This document shows positions 25,728 to 34,391 of a stretch of DNA of 64,000 bases, piece after piece; within the stretch, counting starts at the first letter, position 1; each line of letters starts with the position of its first letter. The stretch is from positions 1 to 64,000 of the forward strand of contig CAYSQJ010000006.1 of assembly GCA_964433345.1 (NCBI GenBank), read 5' to 3'. A program made the translations under genes and the position numbers. The notes under the pieces were generated by a model. That model saw nothing but the letters and a program-made list of their open reading frames with translations, was not told the DNA's origin and made no database searches. The DNA comes from Ga0077527 sp964433345. GTDB taxonomy: Bacteria > Pseudomonadota > Gammaproteobacteria > Burkholderiales > SG8-41.

Positions 25728-26677
25728 GACGTCTTGATCTTCCTGGTGGACTCGATAAATGCCAGTAGTTCGGGCGGCAGCGGCGCTTCGAAGCGGATTT
25801 TCTCGCCACTCACCGGGTGGCGGATGCCTATGCGCGAGGAATGCAGGAACATGCGCTTGAGTCCCTGTTTCGCCAGCATCTTGTTCAGCGTGAAATCGCC
25901 GTACTTGTCGTCACCGAGTATCGGGTATCCAAGGTGCGAAAGATGGACGCGGATCTGGTGGGTGCGCCCCGTTTTCAGTTCGGCATCGAGCAGGCTGTAC
26001 GGCCCCACCCTGCGCTCGAGCCGGAATATCGTCACCGCGGCGTCGCCTGCGGGACCGACATTTACCTTGCGTTCGCCCGAAGCACGCACCTTCTTTTCCA
26101 GCGGCAGGTCGACGATGCGTTTACGCTCCTGCCAGAGTCCCCCGACCAGCGTGAAATAATGCTTCGACACCTCGCCTGCCTGCATCTGCCGGTGCAATTC
26201 GACCAGTGGAGCCCTTTTCTTCGCCAGCATCAGCACTCCGGAAGTCTCACGGTCAATGCGATGGACCAGTTCCAGGAACGGCTGTCCCGGACGGGTCTGG
26301 CGCAGCGCCTCGATCACCCCGAAGCTGACCCCGCTGCCGCCGTGCACCGCCAGCCCCGCCGGCTTGTCGATCACCAGCAGCGCCTCGTCCTCGAACAGTA
26401 TTGACGGCCTGAACCCGGCGGCTGCCGGAACAGACGGCCGATCCGGCGGCTGCGCCACGCGGATCGGCGGAATCCGCAGTTCATCGCCGGCCTGCAGCCG
26501 GTAATCCGGGCCGATCCGGCGGCTGTTGACCCGGACTTCGCCGCTGCGCAGGATGCGATAGACATGACTCTTCGGAACCCCTTTCAGCCGCCGCATCAAG
26601 TAGTTGTCGATGCGCTGGCCGGCAGAATCCTCGTCAATCGGCTGCCGCAATGTGGAATCTTTACTTAACTTGTTCAT
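25724..26677 (-). CDS. rluC: 23S rRNA pseudouridine synthase, RluC-like
   Basis: Enzyme of 317 residues that makes pseudouridines in 23S rRNA (positions 955, 2504 and 2580 in E. coli). An N-terminal S4 RNA-binding domain (GQRIDNYLMRRLKGVPKSHVYRIL is split over residues 20-43) is followed by the RluA-type catalytic domain. The catalytic aspartate is Asp142 in VHRIDRETSG. VNSRRIGPDYRLQAGDELRI continues the S4 domain. The gene is divergent from rne, a conserved betaproteobacterial pair. The first codons are AT-rich and no good ribosome-binding site is seen. Confidence 0.94.
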   Translation of the reverse strand: MNKLSKDSTLRQPIDEDSAGQRIDNYLMRRLKGVPKSHVYRILRSGEVRVNSRRIGPDYRLQAGDELRIPPIRVAQPPDRPSVPAAAGFRPSILFEDEALLVIDKPAGLAVHGGSGVSFGVIEALRQTRPGQPFLELVHRIDRETSGVLMLAKKRAPLVELHRQMQAGEVSKHYFTLVGGLWQERKRIVDLPLEKKVRASGERKVNVGPAGDAAVTIFRLERRVGPYSLLDAELKTGRTHQIRVHLSHLGYPILGDDKYGDFTLNKMLAKQGLKRMFLHSSRIGIRHPVSGEKIRFEAPLPPELLAFIESTRKIKTS

Positions 26678-27103
26678 TTACTTATACTTCTTCCCGGTCA
26701 CACCCTAGGCGATCGACGCGAATGCCGAAACGGCAAAAGGGTTCTATCCCGACGCGAAGGAATTCCGGAACTGGTGTGCCCTGCGATGGCTGCCCCCGAT
26801 TCGCGAATGCGGCAAAGGCGCTGTTGCTGAAGCCACGGCCAAGGCCGTGACTGCAATGAATACAGGGTTAAAGTCGCTCACCGATTGAAGTAGCGATATT
26901 AGATGATTTACGCGCTCAAGGCACTGTTTGAATTCCCGGATTCGCGCTTGCCGCGGATCCTTGCAAGACACACCGCTTAACCAGGACCCTGATTCCTCGA
27001 TTCATGTCTTTGACAATCGACTGAAATATTCTGTGTCCGTCGCCCGCGGGCGGCTGCCGTGGTGTGCATCCCGTGCAAATCCTTGAGCGCGGGAGAAGAA
27101 AAA
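26678..27103. other. 426-base divergent intergenic region between rluC and rne
   Basis: Contains the rne leader. A TTGACA (27010-27015) is present, but without a convincing -10 at the right spacing. CGCCCGCGGGCG (27041-27052) is a perfect palindrome in the leader. A GGGAG precedes the rne start. Bases 26709-26888 form an open plus-strand frame of 59 codons with no start codon until near its end; it reads as possible protein remnant (FYPDAKEFRNWCALRW), which I do not recognise. Long rne leaders mediate autoregulation in E. coli; that role is inference here. Confidence 0.45.
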
Positions 27104-29836
27104 ATGAAACGCATGTTGTTCAATGCAACGCAGGCCGAAGAGCTGCGCGTTGCCATCGTCGACGGCCAGAAGCTGATCGACCTCGATATAGAATCCGCAG
27201 GCAAGGAACAGCGTAAGAGCAATATCTACAAGGGCGTCATTACCCGCATCGAGCCCAGCCTCGAAGCCGCTTTCGTCGACTACGGCCATGACCGCCACGG
27301 TTTCCTTCCCTTCAAGGAAGTCGCTCGCGCCTATTTCAAGTCCGGCGTCAACGCCAGCACTGCCCGCATCCAGGATGCCCTGAAGGAGCGTCAGGAAATC
27401 ATCGTCCAGGTCGACAAGGACGAACGCGGCAGCAAGGGAGCCGCCCTCACCACTTACATCAGTCTCGCCGGGCGTTACCTGGTGCTGATGCCCAACAACC
27501 CGCGCGGCGGCGGCGTTTCGCGCCGCATCGAGGGGGAGGAAAGGGCTGAGCTGAAGGAAACCGTCGCCCAGCTCGATGTGCCCAACGGCATGAGCGTGAT
27601 TGCCCGCACCGCCGGCATCGGTCGCAGTGCCGAAGAGCTCAACTGGGACCTGAAATACCTGCTGCAGCTGTGGACCGCCATCGAGGGCGCAGCCCAGCAG
27701 CAGGATGGCGCATTCCTGATTTTCCAGGAATCCAGCCTTGTCATCCGAGCCATCCGCGACTACTTCCACGAAGACATCGGCGAAATCCTGATCGACACCG
27801 AGTCGATCCATGAGCAGGCGGTACAGTTCATGAGCCACGTGATGCCGAATTACGTCAGCCGCGCCAAGCTCTACCGCGACGATGTGCCGCTGTTCTCGCG
27901 CTTCCAGATCGAGCACCAGATCGAATCCGCATTCTCGCGCTCGGTCAACCTGCCGTCCGGCGGCGCCATCGTCATCGACCACACCGAGGCGCTGGTGTCG
28001 ATAGACGTCAACTCGGCGCGCTCGACCCGCGGTGCCGACATCGAGGAAACCGCCTTCCGCACCAATCTCGAAGCCGCCGATGAGGCGGCGCGCCAGCTGC
28101 GGCTGCGCGACCTCGGCGGCCTGGTGGTCATCGACTTCATTGACATGGAATCGCAGCGCAACCAGCGCGAAGTCGAGAACCGGTTGCGCGACGCGCTGAA
28201 ATACGACCGCGCCCGCGTGCAGACCGGCAAGATATCGCGTTTCGGCCTGATGGAGCTGTCGCGCCAGCGCTTGCGCCCTTCGCTTGGCGAATCCAACCAC
28301 AGTGCCTGCCCGCGCTGCCACGGCACCGGTCACATCCGCGGCACCGAATCGACCGCACTGCACATCCTCCGCATCATCCAGGAGGAGTCGATGAAGGACA
28401 ATACCGCTGCCGTGCATGCCCAGGTACCGGTGGATGTCGCAACCTTCCTGCTCAATGAAAAACGCGTTGACCTGCAGTTGCTCGAGGCGCGGCACCGCGT
28501 CAACGTGCTGCTGATCCCCAACGTGCACTTGCAGACGCCGAACTACACGGTGGCCCGCCTGCGCCACGATGACCTTAACCAGAGCGAGCCGCTGGCGCCA
28601 AGCTATGAAATGGTCCAGCTTCCTGCCGAAGAGGAAAAGACAGCGGCAGGCAGCGAAGCCGCTCCGCCGCGCCCCGAAGCCGCGGTCAAGGGCATCACCC
28701 CGCTGCAGCCTGCACCGATTCCGGCCGCGGTGCCGGTGGCCGCACCGGCCCAGGCCGCAGCTGCCGCCCTGCCCGCTTCGGGAGAGGAAGGCATCATCGG
28801 CAAAATCATGGGCTGGTTCCGGCGCAAACCTGCTGCGGAAGCCGTTGCCGCCGCTGCCGAACCGGCACGTGCAGCGCCCCGCCCTGCGGGACGCAATGGT
28901 GCCGGAGAACGCAGCCGCGGCGGACGTCCGCAGCGCGGCGAGCGTGGTGCCGGGTCCGGTGGCCGCGGAGAACGCCATGAGCGCGGGGAACGTGGACGCG
29001 GCCAGAGAGGACAGCGCGGTGAACGCGGAGATCGGCCGGAGCGCGAAGCCGGTGAGCCACGCAACGAGAACAGCCAGCGGCGCGGGCGTGGCGAAGGTCG
29101 GGAGCAGCGTCGCGACTCGCGTCCGGATCGCGATCAGTCCGTGCAGCCGAAACCGGCCGAACTCGAGACGCAGCAGAACCTGCTGCCGGCCGAAACCGCG
29201 GATACCATCCACGAAACACCTACACCCGCGCAGGACAATGAACAGGCCAGTGAGGAACGCAGCGGCGGTCGCCGTCGCCGCGGCCGTCGCGGCGGCGCAG
29301 AACGCAGCGGTGAAGTCCGTGCCGAAGGCGGCCAGCAACAGCGCGGCGACCGCGTCTGGTACCCGCGCACGCCTTTTGTTCCGGGACCGGATGTGGCAAC
29401 GCTGATTCCCAGTGCTTCGGCACAGCCTGTCGAAGAACTGGTGAAAGAGACAGTTCAGTCAACAGCACCGCTGGCTGTGACTCCGCCCGCACCGGTCATT
29501 CCGGTGCCGAGCCCGGTTGTTGCCGAAACCGAAGTGCGGGCAGCGGCGATTGTCGAAACACCGCCGGCCCCGGCCCTTACCCCGGAGCCGGAGCACGTCA
29601 CCGTCGTTACGGAAATGGCTGAAGCACCAAAGGCGGAGCCGCGCATTGTTCCAGCGCCTTCACCGGTCAAACTGAAGTGGTCTTCTGACCTGCAACAGGT
29701 GGAAACCCGGCGCGACCGCGTCGAGGTAGCCATGCAGAATGTTGATGACGGCGCCCCCCGGCGCGTCAAGCGGGTACGTCCGCCGATGGAACATGTCAGC
29801 AACGAGCCGCTGCAGCAGGTGGAAACCCGGACCTGA
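27104..29836 (+). CDS. rne: Ribonuclease E
   Basis: Endoribonuclease of 910 residues that starts most mRNA decay and processes rRNA and tRNA; it works at the inner membrane as the degradosome scaffold. The S1 domain (about 36-120) begins SNIYKGVITRIEPSLEAAFVDYG. The DNase-I-like site has Asp in ALVSIDVNSARSTRG, and the zinc link is Cys402 and Cys405 in CPRCHGTGH. After residue 520 the protein is disordered: an Ala/Pro stretch, a short amphipathic MGWFRRK segment, an Arg/Gly/Glu-rich RNA-binding tract, and a Pro/Val-rich tail. The C-terminus holds LQQVETR twice (863-869, 903-909). The chosen ATG follows GGGAGAAGAA; an upstream ATG at 27059 lacks a ribosome-binding site. Confidence 0.96.
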   Translation: MKRMLFNATQAEELRVAIVDGQKLIDLDIESAGKEQRKSNIYKGVITRIEPSLEAAFVDYGHDRHGFLPFKEVARAYFKSGVNASTARIQDALKERQEIIVQVDKDERGSKGAALTTYISLAGRYLVLMPNNPRGGGVSRRIEGEERAELKETVAQLDVPNGMSVIARTAGIGRSAEELNWDLKYLLQLWTAIEGAAQQQDGAFLIFQESSLVIRAIRDYFHEDIGEILIDTESIHEQAVQFMSHVMPNYVSRAKLYRDDVPLFSRFQIEHQIESAFSRSVNLPSGGAIVIDHTEALVSIDVNSARSTRGADIEETAFRTNLEAADEAARQLRLRDLGGLVVIDFIDMESQRNQREVENRLRDALKYDRARVQTGKISRFGLMELSRQRLRPSLGESNHSACPRCHGTGHIRGTESTALHILRIIQEESMKDNTAAVHAQVPVDVATFLLNEKRVDLQLLEARHRVNVLLIPNVHLQTPNYTVARLRHDDLNQSEPLAPSYEMVQLPAEEEKTAAGSEAAPPRPEAAVKGITPLQPAPIPAAVPVAAPAQAAAAALPASGEEGIIGKIMGWFRRKPAAEAVAAAAEPARAAPRPAGRNGAGERSRGGRPQRGERGAGSGGRGERHERGERGRGQRGQRGERGDRPEREAGEPRNENSQRRGRGEGREQRRDSRPDRDQSVQPKPAELETQQNLLPAETADTIHETPTPAQDNEQASEERSGGRRRRGRRGGAERSGEVRAEGGQQQRGDRVWYPRTPFVPGPDVATLIPSASAQPVEELVKETVQSTAPLAVTPPAPVIPVPSPVVAETEVRAAAIVETPPAPALTPEPEHVTVVTEMAEAPKAEPRIVPAPSPVKLKWSSDLQQVETRRDRVEVAMQNVDDGAPRRVKRVRPPMEHVSNEPLQQVETRT

Positions 29837-29876
29837 TTGTTGCAGCCGGTGCGGCGAATGCCGCAAACCAGAAAAA

Positions 29877-29903
29877 AACGGCGCAGTCCATGCGCCGTTT
29901 TTC
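29877..29903 (+). terminator. Rho-independent terminator of rne
   Basis: AACGGCGCA (29877-29885) pairs with TGCGCCGTT (29891-29899) around GTCCA and is followed by T-rich TTTTTC, about 40 bases after the rne stop. Confidence 0.9.
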
Positions 29904-30169
29904 ATTGTTGTGTCCGGAATACGCGACCGATGTTCCTGGAAACGCGTTAAGCATGCGCCCTGGCGACAGGGTGTATTTACCGGCCCGTCACACCGGGCAT
30001 CGTAGTCGCCTGAGCATCAGGTCCGTGCTGACAATCAAACATCGAGGATGGATGTCGAAACATCCATCCGGCCGGGAATTTTGGCGCACGGAAAAATAAC
30101 ATAACTTATTGTTTTTATTATAATTTTTTTAAAAACGGGCGAATATCAGGCCGCACCCTCAGCGGAGTG
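29904..30169. other. Gene-free stretch after rne
   Basis: No coding frame is convincing here. It holds a perfect 10-bp hairpin (GGATGGATGT at 30046-30055 with ACATCCATCC at 30060-30069, loop CGAA) that has no T-run, a shorter GCCCG/CGGGC repeat near 29980-29998, and the AT-rich site at 30102-30130. A small RNA cannot be excluded. Confidence 0.5.
30102..30130 (+). promoter_or_regulatory. IHF-like AT-rich site (i)
   Basis: TAACTTATTGTTT (30102-30114) has one mismatch to the IHF consensus, followed after 9 bases by T7 (30124-30130). It shares 16 identical bases (TATTGTTTTTATTATA) with the site at 36173. It lies downstream of the small minus-strand gene. Confidence 0.5.
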
Positions 30170-30340
30170 TCAGCTTTGTGCCGGCGTGTCTTTCACAGCT
30201 CCGTCTGCCTGCTCATGGGCCGTGCCGTCCTCGGACGGCTGCGCCTGTTCGGCAAGCTTGCGCAGCCGCTTCTCTTCCTTTTTCTGCTTCTTGGCCAGTT
30301 CCCGCTGCCGCTTTGCAAATCCGTAATTCGGTTGTGCCAT
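30170..30340 (-). CDS. Small highly charged conserved protein
   Basis: Predicted protein of 56 residues: MAQPNYGFAKRQRELAKKQ, a lysine/glutamate-rich helix (KKEEKRLRKLAEQ), then a polar tail (QPSEDGTAHEQADGAVKDTP). Its start, M-x-Q-P-N-Y-x-F-x-K-R-Q, is one I recall in many beta- and gammaproteobacterial small hypothetical proteins. AGGAG lies eight bases before the ATG. The charge pattern suggests a single helix that may bind nucleic acid or ribosomes, but no function is known to me. It is transcribed in the same direction as pckG, after that gene's terminator. Confidence 0.75.
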   Translation of the reverse strand: MAQPNYGFAKRQRELAKKQKKEEKRLRKLAEQAQPSEDGTAHEQADGAVKDTPAQS

Positions 30341-30356
30341 GCACGTTTCTCCTGTC

Positions 30357-30399
30357 TCAGAAAATGAAACGGCGACAACGCATCAGCGTCGTCGCCGTT
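30357..30399 (-). terminator. Rho-independent terminator of pckG
   Basis: On the minus strand a near-perfect 14-base stem (30386-30399 with 30368-30381, one mismatch) with loop TGAT is followed by the T-rich TTTCATTTTCTG, 28 bases after the pckG stop. Confidence 0.8.
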
Positions 30400-30426
30400 G
30401 TGGATGCCGCTGGATGAAGGAACGGC

Positions 30427-32265
30427 TTATAGCGTCTGCTCCAGCGCCTTGCGTTGCGCGGTCATTTCGGCCGGAAGCCGGGCCCCCAGCCTGCCGAACA
30501 GCTCATCGTGATCCTTGATCTCCGCGCGCCAGGCATCGTGATCAACATGGGTCAGCGTATCGAAGGTCTCGCGACTGAATCCCGCAATGCCGCTCCATTC
30601 CATGTCTTCGTAACGCGGCATGTTGCCGATCGGTGTCTCCATCGCGCCGGACTTGCCTTCGCAGCGCTCGACCACCCACTTCAGAACCCGCATGTTGTCA
30701 CCGAAACCGGGCCACATGAACTTGCCGTTGGAATCGCGGCGGAACCAGTTCACCGCGAAAATCTTCGGCGCCTGTTTGACTTTCGCGCCGACCTCCAGCC
30801 AGTGCCTGAAATAGTCGCCGAAATGGTATCCGCAGAACGGCAGCATCGCGAAAGGATCACGGCGCACCACGCCGACCTTGCCGATGATTGCTGCAGTGGT
30901 TTCCGAGGCCATGGTCGCAGCCAGATAAACACCGTGCTTCCAGTCCTTCGCCTCAGTGACCAGCGGCACGGTGGTGGTGCGGCGTCCACCAAACAGGAAT
31001 GCACTGATCGGCACGCCTGCGGGGTTCTCCCAGTCGGGATCCATCGATGGAATCTGCGATGCATGCACCGTGAAGCGTGAGTTGGGGTGCGCAGCGACGC
31101 GGCCGCTGTCGGGAGTCCAGGACTTGCCGGTCCAGTCGATCAGATGTTTCGGCGGTTCCCTGGTCAGCCCTTCCCACCAGACGTCGCCATCGTCGGTCAT
31201 CGCGACATTGGTGAAGATGGTGTTCTTCTTCAAGGCGGCGAGGCAGTTTGGGTTGGTTTCTTCCGAGGTGCCGGGTGCAACGCCGAAGGCGCCGTATTCA
31301 GGGTTGATCGCATAAAGCCGTCCGTCCGGGCCCGGCTTGATCCAGGCGATGTCTTCACCGATGGTCGTGACCTTCCAGCCCTCAAGCGCTTTCGGAGGCA
31401 CCAGCATCGCCAGATTGGTCTTGCCGCAGGCACTCGGGAATGCCGCTGCAATGTAGTGCTTTTTGCCACCCGGCGGCTGGATGCCCAGGATCAGCATGTG
31501 TTCGGCAAGCCAGCCCTGCTCCCTGGCCATGATCGAGGCGATGCGCAGTGCAAAACACTTCTTGCCCAGCAGCGCATTGCCGCCGTAGCCGCTGCCGAAG
31601 GACCAGATCAGTTTCTCTTCCGGGAAGTGGGTGATGAACTTGTGTTCCTTGTTGCTCGGCCAGGGTATGTCTTTCTGGCCCGCGGCGAGCGGCATCCCCA
31701 CCGAATGCAGGCAGGGCACGAAGTCGCCATCGGCCCCGAGGATGTCCAGCACCTTGCTGCCGATGCGGGTCATGATGCGCATGCTGACCACCACATAGGG
31801 CGAATCAGTCAGTTCGACACCGATATGGGCGATGTGGGAACCCAGCGGACCCATGCTGAACGGAATCACGTACATCGTTCGCCCGCGCATGCAGCCGTCA
31901 TAGAGCTTGCGCATGGTCGCCTTCATTTCCTCCGGCGGCATCCAGTTGTTGTTGGGGCCGGCATCCTCCTTGTTGCGGCTACAGACGAAGGTGCGGTCTT
32001 CCATCCGCGCCACGTCATCAGGATCGGAGCGGGCCAGGAAGCAACCGGGGCGCTTTTCCTGGTTGAGCCGGATCAGGGTGCCGGCTTCCACCATTTCATT
32101 GCACAGGCGGTCGCATTCATCCTGGTTGCCATCGCACCAGACGATACGCTCGGGTTTGGTCAGTTGCGCCACCTCGGCAACCCAGGCCTTGAGTTTTGCA
32201 TGCGTGACATGGGCCGGGCTTTCCATCGCAGGCTGTACCTGCAATGGGGTTGCGGGCTGGTTCAT
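30427..32265 (-). CDS. pckG: Phosphoenolpyruvate carboxykinase (GTP)
   Basis: Enzyme of 612 residues that turns oxaloacetate and GTP into PEP and CO2 for gluconeogenesis. GTP-type hallmarks are the kinase loop FPSACGKTNLAML, with the reactive cysteine, then GEDIAWIKPGPDGRLYAINPE, and FGSGYGGNALLGKKCFALRIAS. The C-terminal ENPAGVPISAFLFGGRR is typical. The ATG at 32265 is well placed after AGAGGAG; a TTG one codon earlier is unlikely. Growth on acids degraded to acetyl-CoA, as the 3-11 kb block suggests, would require this step. A terminator follows. Confidence 0.97.
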   Translation of the reverse strand: MNQPATPLQVQPAMESPAHVTHAKLKAWVAEVAQLTKPERIVWCDGNQDECDRLCNEMVEAGTLIRLNQEKRPGCFLARSDPDDVARMEDRTFVCSRNKEDAGPNNNWMPPEEMKATMRKLYDGCMRGRTMYVIPFSMGPLGSHIAHIGVELTDSPYVVVSMRIMTRIGSKVLDILGADGDFVPCLHSVGMPLAAGQKDIPWPSNKEHKFITHFPEEKLIWSFGSGYGGNALLGKKCFALRIASIMAREQGWLAEHMLILGIQPPGGKKHYIAAAFPSACGKTNLAMLVPPKALEGWKVTTIGEDIAWIKPGPDGRLYAINPEYGAFGVAPGTSEETNPNCLAALKKNTIFTNVAMTDDGDVWWEGLTREPPKHLIDWTGKSWTPDSGRVAAHPNSRFTVHASQIPSMDPDWENPAGVPISAFLFGGRRTTTVPLVTEAKDWKHGVYLAATMASETTAAIIGKVGVVRRDPFAMLPFCGYHFGDYFRHWLEVGAKVKQAPKIFAVNWFRRDSNGKFMWPGFGDNMRVLKWVVERCEGKSGAMETPIGNMPRYEDMEWSGIAGFSRETFDTLTHVDHDAWRAEIKDHDELFGRLGARLPAEMTAQRKALEQTL

Positions 32266-32384
32266 CAAGGAACTCCTCTAACGGAAGGCATTGATTTTTT
32301 TGAAAAAACAAAGGCAAAGCGGAACTTGGAGGTTCCACTCTGCCCGGACGCCGGGATTTTACATCAAATTGTCAAAAACCGGGT

Positions 32385-33557
32385 TCAGGCCGCAGATGGC
32401 CTGCGCTCGCGCACGAAAAGTATGGCCAGTCCGGTCAGAACCAGGAATGGAATGGCGCCGTAATTCATGATTTCCCAGCCACGCGCCGTAAACAGCCAGC
32501 CGGAGGAGGCAGAACTGATGGCCATGGTGATGAAAATGGCCATGTCATTGGCACCCTGGACCTTGGCCTTCTCCGCCGGCGCATGGGTTTCCGTGAGCAA
32601 TGTGGTACCGCCCAGGTACATGAAATTCCAGCCGATGCCGACCAGCACCAAGGCCGCCCAGAAGTGCATCACCTCGACGCCCGAGAGCGCTATGGCCACA
32701 CACGCCAGACTCAGCAGGACGCCGGTGAACATGATGCTGCGAACTCCGAAACGCTTGATCAGCGATCCGGTGAAAAAAGACGGCGCGAACATGGCGACGA
32801 CGTGCCACTGGATCACGAAAGCCGCATCGCTGAAGGGGTGCGCGCAGGACTGCATGGCCAGCGGCGTCGCCGTCATCAGCAGGTTCATGACCCCGTAGCC
32901 AACCATTCCCGACAGCACCGCGACGATGAAAGCCGGCTGCCTGGCGATTTCCGCAAGCGGCCGGCCCCGCTCCTTCTGCTCGGCCGCGCTGAGGCGCGGG
33001 ATTTCCATCATTCTCTGCAGCGCCAGCGCGACGACGCAAAAGCCGATCAATGCGAGATAGGTGGCAAGAAATTCGGTGCCGAAGAAATCCTTGGTCATCT
33101 TGCTGGTCTGCGGCCCCAGAACCCCGCCGACCAGCCCGCCGGCCATCACCAGCGAGATCGCCCTGCTCCGAAAATCCGGGCTGGCAATGTCGGCTGCCGC
33201 AAAGCGGTAATACTGGCCTGATGCGTTGTAAATGCCCATCACCAGCGTTCCGGCGCAGAGCATCCAGAAGCTGTGGCTGTAAATCGCGTAACCGCAAATC
33301 AGCGCACCCAGTATGCCGACCAGGGTCCCCGCGCTGAATCCGTTGACACGGCCGATGCGCCGCATCAGCTGGGACACCAGTACCGTGGACAGTGCCGCCC
33401 CCACCACGTATGCGGTCACCGGCAGCGTCGCCAGCGACTTGTCCTCGGCCAGCGCGAATCCCGCCAGGCCGTTGACCGATATCAGGATCGTGTTGTTGGT
33501 GAACAGCAACGCCTGCGTCGCGCACAGCAGCGCAACGTTCTTCCTTTCGGTACGCAA
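32385..33557 (-). CDS. MFS transporter
   Basis: Integral membrane protein of about 390 residues with twelve hydrophobic segments, such as LPVTAYVVGAALSTVLVSQL, GFSAGTLVGILGALICGYAI and ALVLVGIGWNFMYLGGTTLL. The motif-A-like loop is RRIGRVNGFSAG. Its substrate is unknown. The start is uncertain: no ATG precedes the first membrane segment in this frame. The TTG at 33557 (before RTERKNVALL) is chosen because the frame upstream runs into the GST gene; a CTG nearer that gene is another option. It follows the GST gene by 34 bases on the same strand and is probably cotranscribed with it. Confidence 0.85.
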   Translation of the reverse strand: MRTERKNVALLCATQALLFTNNTILISVNGLAGFALAEDKSLATLPVTAYVVGAALSTVLVSQLMRRIGRVNGFSAGTLVGILGALICGYAIYSHSFWMLCAGTLVMGIYNASGQYYRFAAADIASPDFRSRAISLVMAGGLVGGVLGPQTSKMTKDFFGTEFLATYLALIGFCVVALALQRMMEIPRLSAAEQKERGRPLAEIARQPAFIVAVLSGMVGYGVMNLLMTATPLAMQSCAHPFSDAAFVIQWHVVAMFAPSFFTGSLIKRFGVRSIMFTGVLLSLACVAIALSGVEVMHFWAALVLVGIGWNFMYLGGTTLLTETHAPAEKAKVQGANDMAIFITMAISSASSGWLFTARGWEIMNYGAIPFLVLTGLAILFVRERRPSAA

Positions 33558-33591
33558 TTCGTCTGTGCCCGGTCGTGTATGCAGGGTGAGA

Positions 33592-34287
33592 TCAGCGCTT
33601 CTGGAACTGAGTCTTGCCGAACATGATCTCGCGCGCCTTGTCGTCGACCAGATTGCTGTTCGACTCGCCGGCAAGCACCTGCAGAGCCCGCTGCACCGCG
33701 GGTCGCGCATTGATCGTTTCGAACCAGCGCCTGACGCGCGGGTACTCGTTCATGTCGATGCCGCGGCTTTCGGCGCCGCGCATCCACGGGAAAATCGCCA
33801 TGTCGGCGATACTGTACTCGTCGCAGGCCACGAACTTCGACTGGGCCAGCTGCTTGTCCAGCACATGGGTAAGGCGGTTGGCTTCGTTGGTGTACCGCTC
33901 GATCGCATATTCGATCTTGTCTTTGGCATAACGACGAAAGTGATTGGCCTGGCCGAACATCGGTCCGACGCCGCCCATCTGCCACATCAGCCACTGCATG
34001 CAGCTCCAGCGCTGGCCGATGTCCTCCGGCAGGAATTTTCCGGATTTAGAAGCGAGATAAAGCAGGATCGCGCCCGACTCCATCAGCGACAGTGCCTTTC
34101 CGCCGGGGCCGTCGGGATCAACGATCGCGGGAATGCGGTTGTTCGGGCTGATTTTCAGAAAATCAGGCTGGAACTGCTCTCCGGTACGGATGTTCACGCC
34201 ATGAACCCGGTACGGCAGCCCGGACTCCTCCAGCATGATGTGGACCTTGTGCCCGTTGGGTGTCGCCCAGCTGTAAAGTTCGATCAT
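33592..34287 (-). CDS. Glutathione S-transferase, YfcG-like
   Basis: Nu-class glutathione transferase of 231 residues. The N-terminal thioredoxin domain starts MIELYSWATPNGHKVHIMLE, where TPNGHK replaces a catalytic serine or tyrosine, as in YfcG/YghU. LKISPNNRIPAIVD and SLMESGAILLYLA bind glutathione. The helical domain includes QWLMWQMGGVGPMFGQANHF. YfcG reduces disulfides using two glutathiones. The ATG at 34287 follows GGAG; the frame extends upstream to 34374 without family similarity. Divergent from the MFS gene at 34392. Confidence 0.92.
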   Translation of the reverse strand: MIELYSWATPNGHKVHIMLEESGLPYRVHGVNIRTGEQFQPDFLKISPNNRIPAIVDPDGPGGKALSLMESGAILLYLASKSGKFLPEDIGQRWSCMQWLMWQMGGVGPMFGQANHFRRYAKDKIEYAIERYTNEANRLTHVLDKQLAQSKFVACDEYSIADMAIFPWMRGAESRGIDMNEYPRVRRWFETINARPAVQRALQVLAGESNSNLVDDKAREIMFGKTQFQKR

Positions 34288-34391
34288 GGCATCTCCATAC
34301 ATGTCGGCATCAGCGAAGCGCGGAGTATAGCTCAGGCAGAAATGCCCTTCCGGGCCGGAATAGCCAATCAACACCCCTGTTTCAGGCAGCC

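Noticed and set aside
26660..26695. AT-rich bases at the rluC start as a further IHF-like site
   Set aside because: The best fit (TAAGTAAATGAAC) has two mismatches in the key TTGATW half and no T-tract. It may be a decayed member but was left out of the count.
27002..29338. A 778-codon minus-strand frame opposite rne
   Set aside because: It is antisense of RNase E, has no recognisable domain, and has low-complexity composition from the Arg/Gly tract of the real gene.
30046..30069. Perfect 10-bp hairpin after rne as a terminator
   Set aside because: It has no T-run on either side, and rne already has a good terminator at 29877-29903.
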